Of a DNA stretch of 64,000 bases, positions 21,776 to 29,465 are shown piece after piece (position 1 is the stretch's first letter; each line of letters opens with the position of its first letter). The translations under genes and the position numbers were made by a program. The notes beneath the pieces are model-generated. The model worked only from the letters and a program-made list of their open reading frames with translations, searched no databases and was not told the DNA's origin. Origin of the DNA: Fusibacter ferrireducens (GTDB lineage: Bacteria; Bacillota; Clostridia; Peptostreptococcales; Acidaminobacteraceae); assembly GCF_015352425.1 (NCBI RefSeq), contig NZ_JADKNH010000016.1:1-64000 (forward strand). The letters run 5' to 3'.

Positions 21776-22652
21776 GAAGAGTGGATTAGGAAGAGGACTT
21801 GGTGCTTTAATTCCCAATGATATTGCATTAGAAAAAAGAGCCAAGATTAATGAAGATGGTGAAATGATTGATCATGTTGACATTAATCTAATTATCCCTA
21901 ATCGGGATCAGCCTAGAAAGGATTTTGATGACTCTAAAATTATAGCATTAGCGGATTCTATTAGGGAATTGGGATTATTACAGCCTATTGTTTTAAAGCG
22001 AAAAGGAAGTTACTATGAAATAATTGCTGGCGAAAGACGATGGAGAGCTTGTAAAGAAGTCGGATTAAAAAAAGTGCCTTCTATTATAAAAGATGTAGAT
22101 GAGTTTACTGTTGCACAACTATCGCTTGTGGAAAATATTCAACGCGAGGATCTAAATGCCATTGAAGAAGCGGCTGCTTATCATAAACTTATTGATGAAT
22201 TTAAAATCACACAGGAAAGTTTGAGTAAAATTGTCGGTAAAAGCAGGTCTTATATAACAAATATGATGAGACTTTTAAAGTTAGAAGAGTTTATTCAACT
22301 TGCCATTTCAGATAATATAATAACGACTGGACATGGTCGTTCACTATTATCTCTTGATACTGAAAAAAAGAGAAAAACAGCTTATGAATATATTGTCAGT
22401 GAAGGCTTAAGTGTAAGAAAAACAGAGGAATTGGTAAAAAATTATGATCATTTTTTTAGTAAGCAACCTATATTAAAAAAGCATAAACCCAATAAAAAAT
22501 TACCTGAAATTATTAATATTGAAGAAGAATTAGCTGTCTCTATTGGTACTAAAGTTACTATTAAAGAATCCAATGGTAGGGGTAAAATTCTCATAGATTT
22601 CTATAATATTGATGATTTGAATCGAATTTTAGATTTGATTCATCAAAAATAG
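21768..22652 (+). CDS. parB: Chromosome-partitioning protein ParB (Spo0J)
   Basis: CTP-dependent clamp that loads at parS and spreads. It has 294 residues. The N-terminus GLGRGLGALIP is typical, the CTP/ParB box contains GERRWRA, the HTH follows (ITQESLSKIVGKSRSYITNMMRLL), and a C-terminal dimerisation region ends the protein. Its stop codon lies inside a parS site (22651-22666). Confidence 0.96.
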   Translation: MNKKSGLGRGLGALIPNDIALEKRAKINEDGEMIDHVDINLIIPNRDQPRKDFDDSKIIALADSIRELGLLQPIVLKRKGSYYEIIAGERRWRACKEVGLKKVPSIIKDVDEFTVAQLSLVENIQREDLNAIEEAAAYHKLIDEFKITQESLSKIVGKSRSYITNMMRLLKLEEFIQLAISDNIITTGHGRSLLSLDTEKKRKTAYEYIVSEGLSVRKTEELVKNYDHFFSKQPILKKHKPNKKLPEIINIEEELAVSIGTKVTIKESNGRGKILIDFYNIDDLNRILDLIHQK

Positions 22653-22666
22653 TTTCACGTGAAACA
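22651..22666. other. parS: parS site 1 (overlaps the parB stop codon)
   Basis: AGTTTCACGTGAAACA matches the TGTTTCACGTGAAACA consensus at 15 of 16 positions. The single mismatch is the first base, which also belongs to the parB TAG stop. Confidence 0.92.
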
Positions 22667-22731
22667 TATACTTTTGTTTCAAAATGCTACTTTAATGACT
22701 ATTATTCAAAATATATTAAAAGAAAAAAATG

Positions 22732-22787
22732 AAAAGCTTATAAATGTGAATGTTTCACGTGAAACATCATATTTGAGCTTTTTTTTA
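22732..22787 (+). terminator. Probable parA-parB terminator with parS in its stem
   Basis: AAAAGCT (22732-22738) and AGCTTTT (22776-22782) flank the parS palindrome, with partly pairing ATAAATG/TATTT segments between them. Eight T residues follow. A second 12-bp inverted repeat (22771-22782 with 22803-22814) could form a competing hairpin. The remaining sequence to 23145 shows no gene; a 75-codon frame across the parS sites is rejected. Confidence 0.7.
22751..22766. other. parS: parS site 2 (perfect)
   Basis: TGTTTCACGTGAAACA is an exact consensus match. It lies within an 18-bp perfect palindrome at 22750-22767, about 100 nt from site 1, in the centre of a larger hairpin with a T tail. Confidence 0.97.
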
Positions 22788-23145
22788 TTTAAAGACATCT
22801 ATAAAAGCTCAAATTTCAGTTATATAAGGTTTTTAACGTCATGCGATAACTGTATCAAAAAAGCAAAAAAAGGCCAACAGAAGTAAAACAAAGTGAAAAT
22901 ACCCCTTGAACAATTGCAAAAACACGATTTCAGTAAAATCAATAGAGAGCATATAAATGAAAAAATTCAATTGTAGTGCAAAATAAAAAAAACATAGAAA
23001 AATAGAATAATTGTTTCTAATTTTAAATAGAATATTAGATAAAATATAATAAAAGTAAACGCATATATAAACTTAGGTCATACACTAAAAGTAAAAATAG
23101 AGTATAATATAAGAGTAGAAAAGAAAATTATAGATAGAGGTTTAG

Positions 23146-24039
23146 ATGGTGAAAGAAAGAAATATTATTTTTATTATAAATCCAGTAGCAGGTAGAGGAA
23201 AAACTATTGAGCTTTTACCGACTATAAAAGAAAAATTAGACGAAATGAAAAACATAAAATACAGCATTCAGGTTTCAAGATATAAAGGTAATATAACAGA
23301 AATTGTTAAATCATATGTGCAAAAAGGCTATGATGAATTTGTTGGTGTTGGTGGAGATGGTACGCTATCAGAAATAATTAATGGATTGGATTATACAATT
23401 ACAAAAAAATTTAGAGTCGGAATCATTCCAAGTGGGACTGGAAATGATTTTGTTAGATGTTTCGATAGAGCTACAGATATGAATTCTGTACTGTCTAGAA
23501 TTAGAAATGAAGAAACAATATTTGTTGATATTGGAAGAGCAAATCAATTCTATTTTATAAATGTATGTTCGTTTGGAATTGATGGTCCAATTATTAAAGA
23601 TACAGAAAGATTAAAAAAAATAATTCACGGTCCTGTGGCATATTTTTTAAGTACCCTAAAATCGGGTTTGTTTTTTAAAGCAAATAGAGTTTGGATAAAA
23701 GTGGATGATCATGAAGTGAATAAACCCCTATTACTTATTGCAGTTGGAAATGGAAAATATATTGGTGGTGGAATGAATGTTTGTCCTGAGGCATCACCAC
23801 AAGATGGTGAATTTGATATATGCTTAGTCAATTCAGTTAGCAAAAAAGTTTTCATAAAAGAATTGGCAAAAATATATAAGGGTAAACTTGAAGCATTAAA
23901 AGAGGTAAAATATTTAAAGGGAAAAGAAATAGAAATCTCTGATGATAAAAATCAATATTATATAAATGCAGATGGTACTTTAGTTGGTAAAACGCCAGTT
24001 AAGATTTCTATAATAGAAAAGGCTATAGAATTCTTTTAA
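23146..24039 (+). CDS. Diacylglycerol/lipid kinase, YegS/DgkB family
   Basis: Soluble lipid kinase of the DAGK catalytic family, probably phosphorylating diacylglycerol back to phosphatidate in phospholipid and teichoic-acid turnover. It has 297 residues, with NPVAGRGKT at 12-20, the catalytic GGDGT at 69-73 and IPSGTGNDFVRC. GAGG precedes the ATG, and TATAAT at 23103-23108 may be its -10 element. It appears monocistronic. The exact substrate (DAG versus undecaprenol or sphingosine-like lipid) cannot be fixed from sequence. Confidence 0.85.
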   Translation: MVKERNIIFIINPVAGRGKTIELLPTIKEKLDEMKNIKYSIQVSRYKGNITEIVKSYVQKGYDEFVGVGGDGTLSEIINGLDYTITKKFRVGIIPSGTGNDFVRCFDRATDMNSVLSRIRNEETIFVDIGRANQFYFINVCSFGIDGPIIKDTERLKKIIHGPVAYFLSTLKSGLFFKANRVWIKVDDHEVNKPLLLIAVGNGKYIGGGMNVCPEASPQDGEFDICLVNSVSKKVFIKELAKIYKGKLEALKEVKYLKGKEIEISDDKNQYYINADGTLVGKTPVKISIIEKAIEFF

Positions 24040-24178
24040 ATGGATAAAAATTACATTTTATAGCCTTATATATCGAAAGAAAAATAAAGTTTAATGTCAA
24101 ACATCAACAAATTAATAAAACGCTTTAAAACGAAAATTTGAAGGCTTATGACATATATAATAAATTAGGGGAAGTGAC

Positions 24179-25609
24179 ATGTATAATATCCAAGTAAAAG
24201 AAGCAAAATCACTTTTTATTAAAACTGGACGACTAAATAAAAAAATCGTAAATGATGAAATTTCCAAATCATGGTATAAATGTTATATCACACATTTAGA
24301 TGTAACAGAATCTATAAAATCAAAAGATCCAATAGATTCTTTTGAAACGCACATGAGTGTAGAATTTGTTCAATCTATTTCTAAACTTATAGATCAAAGT
24401 TATGATTTTTTTATTTGCAATAGTAATGGTGATGTTATATTTAAAAATATAGTTCATGAAGTGTATGACGTTATCAATAATATAGATGAAACATTAATTG
24501 GGACGAATGCAGCGGCAATAAGTTTGAGAACAAAAAAATACTTTAAGGTCTCGCTAGAGGAACACTATTTAGATGTTTTTAGAGAGCTATATACGATGGC
24601 GCTGCCCATTATTATAGGCGATAATTTTTATGGGGTTTGTATGATTATTAGCGAGGTAAGTATATCAGAGTATGAATCTGTTATATTTCAAGATGCACTA
24701 AAAAAAATTCAATCGCATACCAATCCGATGCCAACAAACAAGGCTGAGCATTATACAAATTATTCGCTTGAAAAGCTATTTGTATATCCTGAACCATACT
24801 TTAATGACTTTAAATTAAAAGTAAGAAGACTCTTAGAATATAAAATGCCCATTCTTATTATGGGATCACAAGGTAGCGGAAAGACAAGTTTAGCGCTTTA
24901 TTTAGCAGATCAAATGTCCAAGTTGAGAATATTGATCAATATAAAAGATATGCCTAAATACGTGAGATATAATGAACTCCTTATGGCGTTGTATCAATAT
25001 GATACGGTTATTATAGAAAACTTTGAATTGCTAGACTCTAAAAGCGTTGCGCTGTTAACTGTTTACACAGAAGAGAAAATGATTAAGAATTCAGACACAA
25101 AGTATAATGATTTCAAGTGTTTAAACATAATATTGACAACTGTTTACATGTCGGTTGATTTACTGAATGAACTCAATATTAATCAGCGACTTTTATCAAG
25201 AATTAAACAAAACTCAATTACGTTAAAAAATCTAAATGAGTTCTCCAATGATTACTGTAAACTGGTTAAAAGCGTGATCAATAATAATGGTTTGGATTGC
25301 ACATCAGAATTTATAGATAAACTTACAGATAAAAGTAAAATTAAAAGCTTCAAAGAAGTCGCTTTAGATGCTCAACTGTCAGAGTTAAACAATAGAAATG
25401 TAAGTGTTTACAGCGTACAACATTTGTCGCATATTAAAGAAGAAAAGCTTATGAGTCTAGAGGAAATGGAGGCTCAGTATATTGAGGAAATACTGCTTAG
25501 AGTGGATTTCAATCTCACTTTAGCTGCTGAAATCATGGGGATAGGTAGAAGTACATTATATCGTAAGCTGAAAAAGTATCAAATTGAAACAAAACTTGAA
25601 AAAGAGTAA
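24179..25609 (+). CDS. AcoR-like regulator with GAF-type region, AAA+ domain and Fis HTH, lacking GAFTGA
   Basis: The 476-residue protein is built like an NtrC/AcoR activator. Its N-terminal sensor region (about 20-175) includes ISKSWYKC. A central P-loop ATPase has GSQGSGKT at 229-236, and a Fis-type HTH at about 448-472 contains LAAEIMGIGRSTLYRKLKKY. The GAFTGA loop needed to contact sigma-54 is absent and the ATPase domain is shortened, so it may act without sigma-54, for instance as a repressor or sigma-70 regulator. It is an isolated gene with a strong terminator after it. Its ligand is unknown. Confidence 0.7.
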   Translation: MYNIQVKEAKSLFIKTGRLNKKIVNDEISKSWYKCYITHLDVTESIKSKDPIDSFETHMSVEFVQSISKLIDQSYDFFICNSNGDVIFKNIVHEVYDVINNIDETLIGTNAAAISLRTKKYFKVSLEEHYLDVFRELYTMALPIIIGDNFYGVCMIISEVSISEYESVIFQDALKKIQSHTNPMPTNKAEHYTNYSLEKLFVYPEPYFNDFKLKVRRLLEYKMPILIMGSQGSGKTSLALYLADQMSKLRILINIKDMPKYVRYNELLMALYQYDTVIIENFELLDSKSVALLTVYTEEKMIKNSDTKYNDFKCLNIILTTVYMSVDLLNELNINQRLLSRIKQNSITLKNLNEFSNDYCKLVKSVINNNGLDCTSEFIDKLTDKSKIKSFKEVALDAQLSELNNRNVSVYSVQHLSHIKEEKLMSLEEMEAQYIEEILLRVDFNLTLAAEIMGIGRSTLYRKLKKYQIETKLEKE

Positions 25610-25625
25610 AATACTAATTTGGGAC

Positions 25626-25678
25626 AGTGGTTGAGAATGTTATGTTTTGAAACATGCTCAACCACTTTTCTATTTATG
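25626..25678 (+). terminator. Terminator after the Fis-type regulator
   Basis: A 10-bp perfect stem (25626-25635 with 25657-25666) and an inner ATGTT/AACAT pairing, then a T-rich tail. Confidence 0.85.
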
Positions 25679-25826
25679 TCAGCCTGAGTCAAACGTTTCT
25701 AAATGAGAAAAATATATTTTATATAAAAGTAAAATAAATTTTAAAAAAGAGATCAATTTTATTTCAGATACAAAAAAAGCTACAGAACATTACAATATAA
25801 GGGTTTAAGTGTATTGATGTAAATAG

Positions 25827-25892
25827 GTTAACACACCAGAAATAGAAGTTTTCTAATTGTTAGTGTTAACTGAATACTGGTGTAAGTACTGG
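25827..25892. promoter_or_regulatory. Operator-like repeats upstream of the HTH/OmpA operon
   Basis: GTTAACAC (25827-25834) mirrors GTGTTAAC (25863-25870), and ACACCAG (25833-25839) mirrors CTGGTGT (25877-25883). TACTGG is also directly repeated at 25875-25880 and 25887-25892, a 12-nt period. This looks like a binding site, possibly for one of the HTH proteins encoded downstream. It lies in the 437-nt gap before the operon. Confidence 0.45.
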
Positions 25893-25935
25893 AATAACTT
25901 AATTTCAATTAAAATATGCATATATAAAAAATGAA

Positions 25936-25964
25936 TTGTAATTATGAAATTAATTATGTAAAAT
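25936..25964 (+). promoter_or_regulatory. Possible promoter of the HTH/coiled-coil/OmpA operon
   Basis: TTGTAA (25936-25941), 17 nt, TAAAAT (25959-25964). The leader contains TTAACAGT twice (26008-26015 and 26019-26026, an 11-nt period) just before the AAAGGAGG ribosome-binding site. Confidence 0.5.
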
Positions 25965-26046
25965 TAATATGTACAAGCAAAGATCAGTTAATAAGCGAAT
26001 TAGAAGATTAACAGTTAATTAACAGTAAACTAAAGGAGGTGAATTA

Positions 26047-26487
26047 ATGTATAAAGTCAGTGAAGCTGCAGATATAATTGGCGTTGAGAAAGTAGAAATT
26101 TTTGAGAAGATGATTACACATAAAGCTTTGCTTGATCCTAATATTTCAAAACAAGATGGAGTGACTTATTTCGATGAGCGAGGATTAGAAATATTAAAGA
26201 CATTATTTCACTCGAGTTTAGAACAAAATCAGGATGTCAGTTCTGAAGATGTAGACATAATTAAAGACGCAAAGCCAAATAAATTAAAGTCTAGACAAGA
26301 CAAAGAGTATGATATTTTAAAAAGAAAGCTTGAGATCATTACAGATGAGTTGTTGAATTTGGATCAGGAATTAGAAGTAAAAGATGAACTGGTAGCAAAA
26401 TATCAATTTAAACTGTTAGAAGATTTGGATGTGATTAGCAAGTTGCAGTATGGCATACTAAAAAAGTTTGAAAGGTCAGTTGAGTAA
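26047..26487 (+). CDS. HTH/coiled-coil DNA-binding protein of unknown function (first paralogue)
   Basis: Not a family I can name. The 146-residue protein begins with a MerR-like helix-turn-helix (MYKVSEAADIIGVEKVEIFEK), followed by a wing-like segment (VTYFDERGLEILK). After an acidic linker it forms a long charged helix, probably coiled coil, from about residue 80 (heptad-rich LKRKLEIITDELLNLDQEL). The start has AAAGGAGGTG. Its N-terminal 55 residues align with the next gene product, which overlaps it by 20 nt, so the two arose by tandem duplication. The architecture recalls chromosome-anchoring RacA-type proteins, but that is inference. Confidence 0.75.
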   Translation: MYKVSEAADIIGVEKVEIFEKMITHKALLDPNISKQDGVTYFDERGLEILKTLFHSSLEQNQDVSSEDVDIIKDAKPNKLKSRQDKEYDILKRKLEIITDELLNLDQELEVKDELVAKYQFKLLEDLDVISKLQYGILKKFERSVE

Positions 26488-26875
26488 TATGTATAGAGTA
26501 ATTGAAGTGGCTCGAATGTTAGGCGTCAGTAAAGTAACAATTTATAAAAAAATAAATAAGAATAAAAAAACATTGAAAACTCATATTCATACTAGAAGTA
26601 ACATTACTTACATTGATGATGAGGGTGTTCAAATTATAAAGGATAGCATTGAAGTCGTGACGCCATATCTATTAAACGATGATACGGATTTAGCGGAATT
26701 TAAGCGGAATAGTTTAAAAGATTTGAATGAAGCAATCGATATTTTAAGTCATCAGATTGAAATTAAAAAGAATCAAATTAATCGAAAAGATGAAATAATT
26801 GAATCTTATAAGAGTATACTAAAAAGCAATAGAGGTAAAATCCAATATTTAGAAAGTAAATTGAGTGAATTATAA
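26468..26875 (+). CDS. HTH/coiled-coil DNA-binding protein of unknown function (second paralogue)
   Basis: The 135-residue protein has an N-terminal HTH (MYRVIEVARMLGVSKVTIYKK) and wing (ITYIDDEGVQIIK) aligned position by position with the preceding gene product. A C-terminal coiled-coil helix (IEIKKNQINRKDEIIESYKS) follows. In-frame ATGs occur at 26468 and 26489; the second gives MYRVIEV and matches the paralogue's start, so the true start may be 26489. It overlaps the preceding gene and is co-transcribed. DNA binding is inferred from the HTH. Confidence 0.72.
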   Translation: MKGQLSNMYRVIEVARMLGVSKVTIYKKINKNKKTLKTHIHTRSNITYIDDEGVQIIKDSIEVVTPYLLNDDTDLAEFKRNSLKDLNEAIDILSHQIEIKKNQINRKDEIIESYKSILKSNRGKIQYLESKLSEL

Positions 26876-26893
26876 GTATAGGGAGGATATGAC

Positions 26894-27625
26894 GTGGTGC
26901 CTAAAAAAACATTATTTGAAAAAATGGGGTTTGTGGAGACAAGCCCAACTGAAAGTGAAGTATCGGAATTAGGATTAACAGAAGAATCAAAAGAGCCTGA
27001 ACTGGATGTGAATAAGGTACCAGATTTAGAGAATGTTCCTGATTTATCACATTTAGTCTCTTTGCCAGTTGAGGAAGCTGCTGTTGATATTAAAAAAGAA
27101 AATTTTAACGCAAAAGAACTGGAAAGAGAAAAAGCTGGTAAGATGAACGATATTCCAAAAGATATTGGTGATAAGCTTGACTTGTTAATCAATGCGTATG
27201 AAAAAAATAAAATGTTGACTATTGATGAAATATATAGAAATGCTCACCTTGAAACGGATGTAAAAAAATCGATTTTTATGGCAGATGTTTATTTAAAAGC
27301 AATTCCTGAGAATTTACCTATGGATCTCAAAAGAGAAACTGTTTTAAATATAATGAATGTATCCAATATTAGTTTGGATGAGCTCTTAAATGATGCCTAT
27401 AAAAGAATTGACTCACTAAATACAGTTTTGGAAGAGACCGTCTCTACAACTCAAGAAATTTTCAATAGAAATGATGCAACGATCAGTGAGCTGGAAAAGC
27501 GTATTGAAGATCTAAAAGAAATCAATAAGAGTAGAAAAAAATTCCAAGAGGACCAAAATACTTTAATCGAATATGAGATTCAAAAGATTATTAATCTTGT
27601 TGAATTTGTAAAACCTAAGAAGTAG
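26894..27625 (+). CDS. Acidic coiled-coil protein of unknown function
   Basis: The 243-residue protein starts at GTG after GGGAGG. About 80 residues of acidic, Pro/Glu-rich disordered sequence (near the N-terminus: LFEKMGFVETSP) are followed by a helical domain (about 90-170, KLDLLINAYEKNKMLTIDEIY). A C-terminal coiled coil runs about 175-235 (NDATISELEKRIEDLKEINK). No signal peptide or membrane segment is visible, so it is probably cytoplasmic. It lies between the HTH pair and a membrane OmpA-like gene, so a linker or scaffold role is plausible but unproven. Confidence 0.68.
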   Translation: MVPKKTLFEKMGFVETSPTESEVSELGLTEESKEPELDVNKVPDLENVPDLSHLVSLPVEEAAVDIKKENFNAKELEREKAGKMNDIPKDIGDKLDLLINAYEKNKMLTIDEIYRNAHLETDVKKSIFMADVYLKAIPENLPMDLKRETVLNIMNVSNISLDELLNDAYKRIDSLNTVLEETVSTTQEIFNRNDATISELEKRIEDLKEINKSRKKFQEDQNTLIEYEIQKIINLVEFVKPKK

Positions 27626-27631
27626 AAAATA

Positions 27632-28333
27632 ATGTTTCCTAAAAAATATACGCTAAAAGGTAAAATAATAATTGGAATATACTTGATTTCTTTGCTTACA
27701 ATCGTTATTATAAGTAGTAGTTATATTTTAAGTTATATATATAACTCGCCAAATCAGTCTGAACCAGTTGCCAATGAAAATTCGGAAGTGATAAGTACGC
27801 CTATCAGTGTTCCAGAAGAAAATCCAAGCTCAACAGAAGTGGTTCCCAGTCAAAATGTTGAAGGTGAACCTGTAGAGCAAGAAGAGGATGTGGCAACAGA
27901 TCTTTCCGAAAATAGCAAGAGTGATATTGAAAATGGTATTTACTCTATGGAGGATCTTAAAATTCTAAAAGAAGCGCATGTTGTACTCTATTTTAATTTT
28001 CAATCATTTGAAATTACACAAGAGGCTAGAGCAGCTTTAGAATCTTTTGCAGATGTCATCAAGGCTTATCCTGATGAAATTTATGTCATTGAAGGACATG
28101 CAGATGGATATCCTAATTTTTCTAATACAGCTATGGAAGTGGAACTTGTATCCAATCGAATAAAGGCTGTCTATGATGTTCTGATAGGTCATAATTTGGA
28201 TTTGACAAAAGCTGAAATTATAAATGGTGGGTCATCGAACCCCGTTTCAGTCCAAAAAGAAGCGCGTCAAAAAAATGATTATGTAGAAATATATTTTAGA
28301 GATTATGTCATAAAAAATACAAATAGAAAATAA
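27632..28333 (+). CDS. Membrane-anchored OmpA-like peptidoglycan-binding protein
   Basis: The 233-residue protein has one N-terminal membrane segment (about 11-33), then an acidic Ser/Pro-rich spacer (about 45-105) and a C-terminal OmpA/MotB-type domain (about 120-230). The domain shows YFNFQSFEITQEARAAL, EGHADGY and SNRIKAVYDVL. The Asp and Arg that contact peptidoglycan in this family appear retained. It starts 6 nt after the coiled-coil gene. The topology suits a cell-wall anchor outside the membrane with a short cytoplasmic N-terminus. Gene order ties it to DNA-binding partners rather than to MotA-like stator genes. Confidence 0.78.
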   Translation: MFPKKYTLKGKIIIGIYLISLLTIVIISSSYILSYIYNSPNQSEPVANENSEVISTPISVPEENPSSTEVVPSQNVEGEPVEQEEDVATDLSENSKSDIENGIYSMEDLKILKEAHVVLYFNFQSFEITQEARAALESFADVIKAYPDEIYVIEGHADGYPNFSNTAMEVELVSNRIKAVYDVLIGHNLDLTKAEIINGGSSNPVSVQKEARQKNDYVEIYFRDYVIKNTNRK

Positions 28334-28335
28334 AT

Positions 28336-28411
28336 GCACTCGTAGCTCAGTGGATAGAGCAACCGCCTCCTAAGCGGTAGGTCGGAAGTTCAAATCTTCT
28401 CGGGTGCGCCA
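28336..28411 (+). tRNA. tRNA-Arg (anticodon CCT)
   Basis: The 76-nt cloverleaf has an encoded CCA end. The acceptor GCACTCG pairs with CGGGTGC (one G-T wobble). The anticodon stem ACCGC/GCGGT encloses the loop CTCCTAA, giving anticodon CCT, and the T-loop is TTCAAAT. It starts 2 nt after the stop codon of the OmpA-like gene. Confidence 0.96.
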
Positions 28412-28419
28412 CGACATCA

Positions 28420-28451
28420 AAACCCTTGTGATCAGTAAGTCGCAAGGGTTT
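28420..28451 (+). terminator. Hairpin after tRNA-Arg
   Basis: A 9-bp perfect stem AAACCCTTG/CAAGGGTTT with a 14-nt loop. The tail is only weakly T-rich, so it may terminate the tRNA transcript or act as a processing boundary. Confidence 0.6.
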
Positions 28452-28544
28452 GTTATAATGTAATCGTCAGTAGAAAACCTTATGTCTTGCTAAAGATTTT
28501 AAAAATAGTCTGTGATTGATTATAAAAAAAGGAGATATTTAGAT

Positions 28545-29000
28545 GTGAATGAAAACACAAATAATTATTTTATGAGATTAGCTTTAGATGAAGCAAAAAA
28601 AGCTTTTGACCTCGGTGAAGTTCCTATTGGAGCCATTATTGTAAAGAATGGTAAAGTCATTGGAAAAGGACATAATACACGAGAACTATCTGAATGTGCG
28701 GTTGCACATGCTGAGATAAATGCCATACAAGATGCCTGTTGCAATATAGGTCATTGGAGATTGACAGACTGTGACCTCTATGTTACAATAGAACCCTGCC
28801 CTATGTGTATTGGGGCTATTTATCAGTCTAGGATTAAAACCGTATACTTTGGTTCAAGGGACCCAAAAGCGGGTGCTTGTGGATCGGTGTTCAATTTGTT
28901 TGATTTTAAGGGATTAAATCATTATTGTCAGATTGTTGAAGGCGTTTTAAGTCAAGAATGTTCTGATATAATGAAGCGTTTTTTTAGAAGGTTAAGATAG
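28545..29000 (+). CDS. tadA: tRNA-specific adenosine deaminase TadA
   Basis: Zinc enzyme that converts A34 to inosine in tRNA-Arg(ACG). The zinc and catalytic residues are visible: H55-A-E57 (HAEINAI) and PCPMC with Cys85 and Cys88. I choose the GTG at 28545, 9 nt after AAGGAGA, giving 151 residues. The frame is open to a GTG at 28512, which lacks a ribosome-binding site. It lies between tRNA-Arg and tRNA-Ser genes, a common position near SRP RNA and dnaX in Firmicutes. Confidence 0.94.
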   Translation: MNENTNNYFMRLALDEAKKAFDLGEVPIGAIIVKNGKVIGKGHNTRELSECAVAHAEINAIQDACCNIGHWRLTDCDLYVTIEPCPMCIGAIYQSRIKTVYFGSRDPKAGACGSVFNLFDFKGLNHYCQIVEGVLSQECSDIMKRFFRRLR

Positions 29001-29001
29001 T

Positions 29002-29091
29002 GGAGAGATGTCCGAGTTGGCTAAGGGGCACGCCTGGAAAGCGTGTAAGGCTGTCATGGCCCCGCGGGTTCGAGTCCCGCTCTCTCCGCCA
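29002..29091 (+). tRNA. tRNA-Ser (anticodon GGA)
   Basis: A 90-nt class II tRNA with a long variable arm. The acceptor GGAGAGA pairs perfectly with TCTCTCC. The anticodon stem CACGC/GCGTG has GGA in the loop, the T-arm is GCGGGTTCGAGTCCCGC, and CCA is encoded. Confidence 0.97.
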
Positions 29092-29102
29092 ACAAAATAT
29101 AT

Positions 29103-29368
29103 GCCGTGCTAGATGGGGAGGTAGCGGTGCCTTGTAACTTGCAATCCGCTGTAGCAAGATTGAAGTCCATCTAAGGGATACCATTGTTGAGTCTGCCCAT
29201 AATAAGTGGTGTTGATAGTTGGGTCCTGCGCAATAGACACTTATGAACCCCGTCAGATCTGGAAGGAAGCAGCGGTAAGTAAGAAAGTTTATGTGCCGCG
29301 GGGGTTCCTGATTTGAGCTAACTGTTGTGGTAACGTCTGTAGTAGTATTTCGAAGTTGGATGCACGGC
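29103..29368 (+). ncRNA. ffs: Signal recognition particle RNA (large, Alu-containing form)
   Basis: RNA scaffold of SRP, which pairs with Ffh to target nascent membrane proteins. The universally conserved apical core GTCAGATCTGGAAGGAAGC is present with the flanking GCAGCGGTAA. The ends GCCGTGC and GCACGGC pair. At about 266 nt it matches the Bacillus/Clostridium large form with an Alu domain. It lies 11 nt after tRNA-Ser and before a clear terminator; ends are approximate by a few bases. Confidence 0.95.
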
Positions 29369-29378
29369 TTACATATTA

Positions 29379-29410
29379 AAAAGTTGTCTATTGAGGCAAC
29401 TTTTTTTTTA
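29379..29410 (+). terminator. Terminator of the SRP RNA gene
   Basis: A 10-bp stem with one G-T wobble (29379-29388 with 29395-29404) followed by nine T residues. Confidence 0.92.
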
Positions 29411-29433
29411 TAACAACAAGATTTGAGCCAAAA

Positions 29434-29465
29434 GCTACGATGAGGGATGTTCACCCTCAAGTAGC
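29434..29465. other. Two-part hairpin in the SRP RNA to sensor-gene gap
   Basis: GCTAC (29434-29438) pairs with GTAGC (29461-29465), enclosing TGAGGG/CCCTCA (29441-29446 with 29454-29459) with small internal asymmetry. The same gap has CAACAAGATTTG twice (29414-29425 and 29519-29530). It matches no RNA family I recognise. Confidence 0.4.

Noticed and set aside
22659-22886. 75-codon frame after parB
   Set aside because: It runs through both parS regions and the terminator hairpin and lacks a ribosome-binding site.
28984-29460. 158-codon minus-strand frame
   Set aside because: It is antisense to tRNA-Ser and SRP RNA, a well-known type of spurious annotation.
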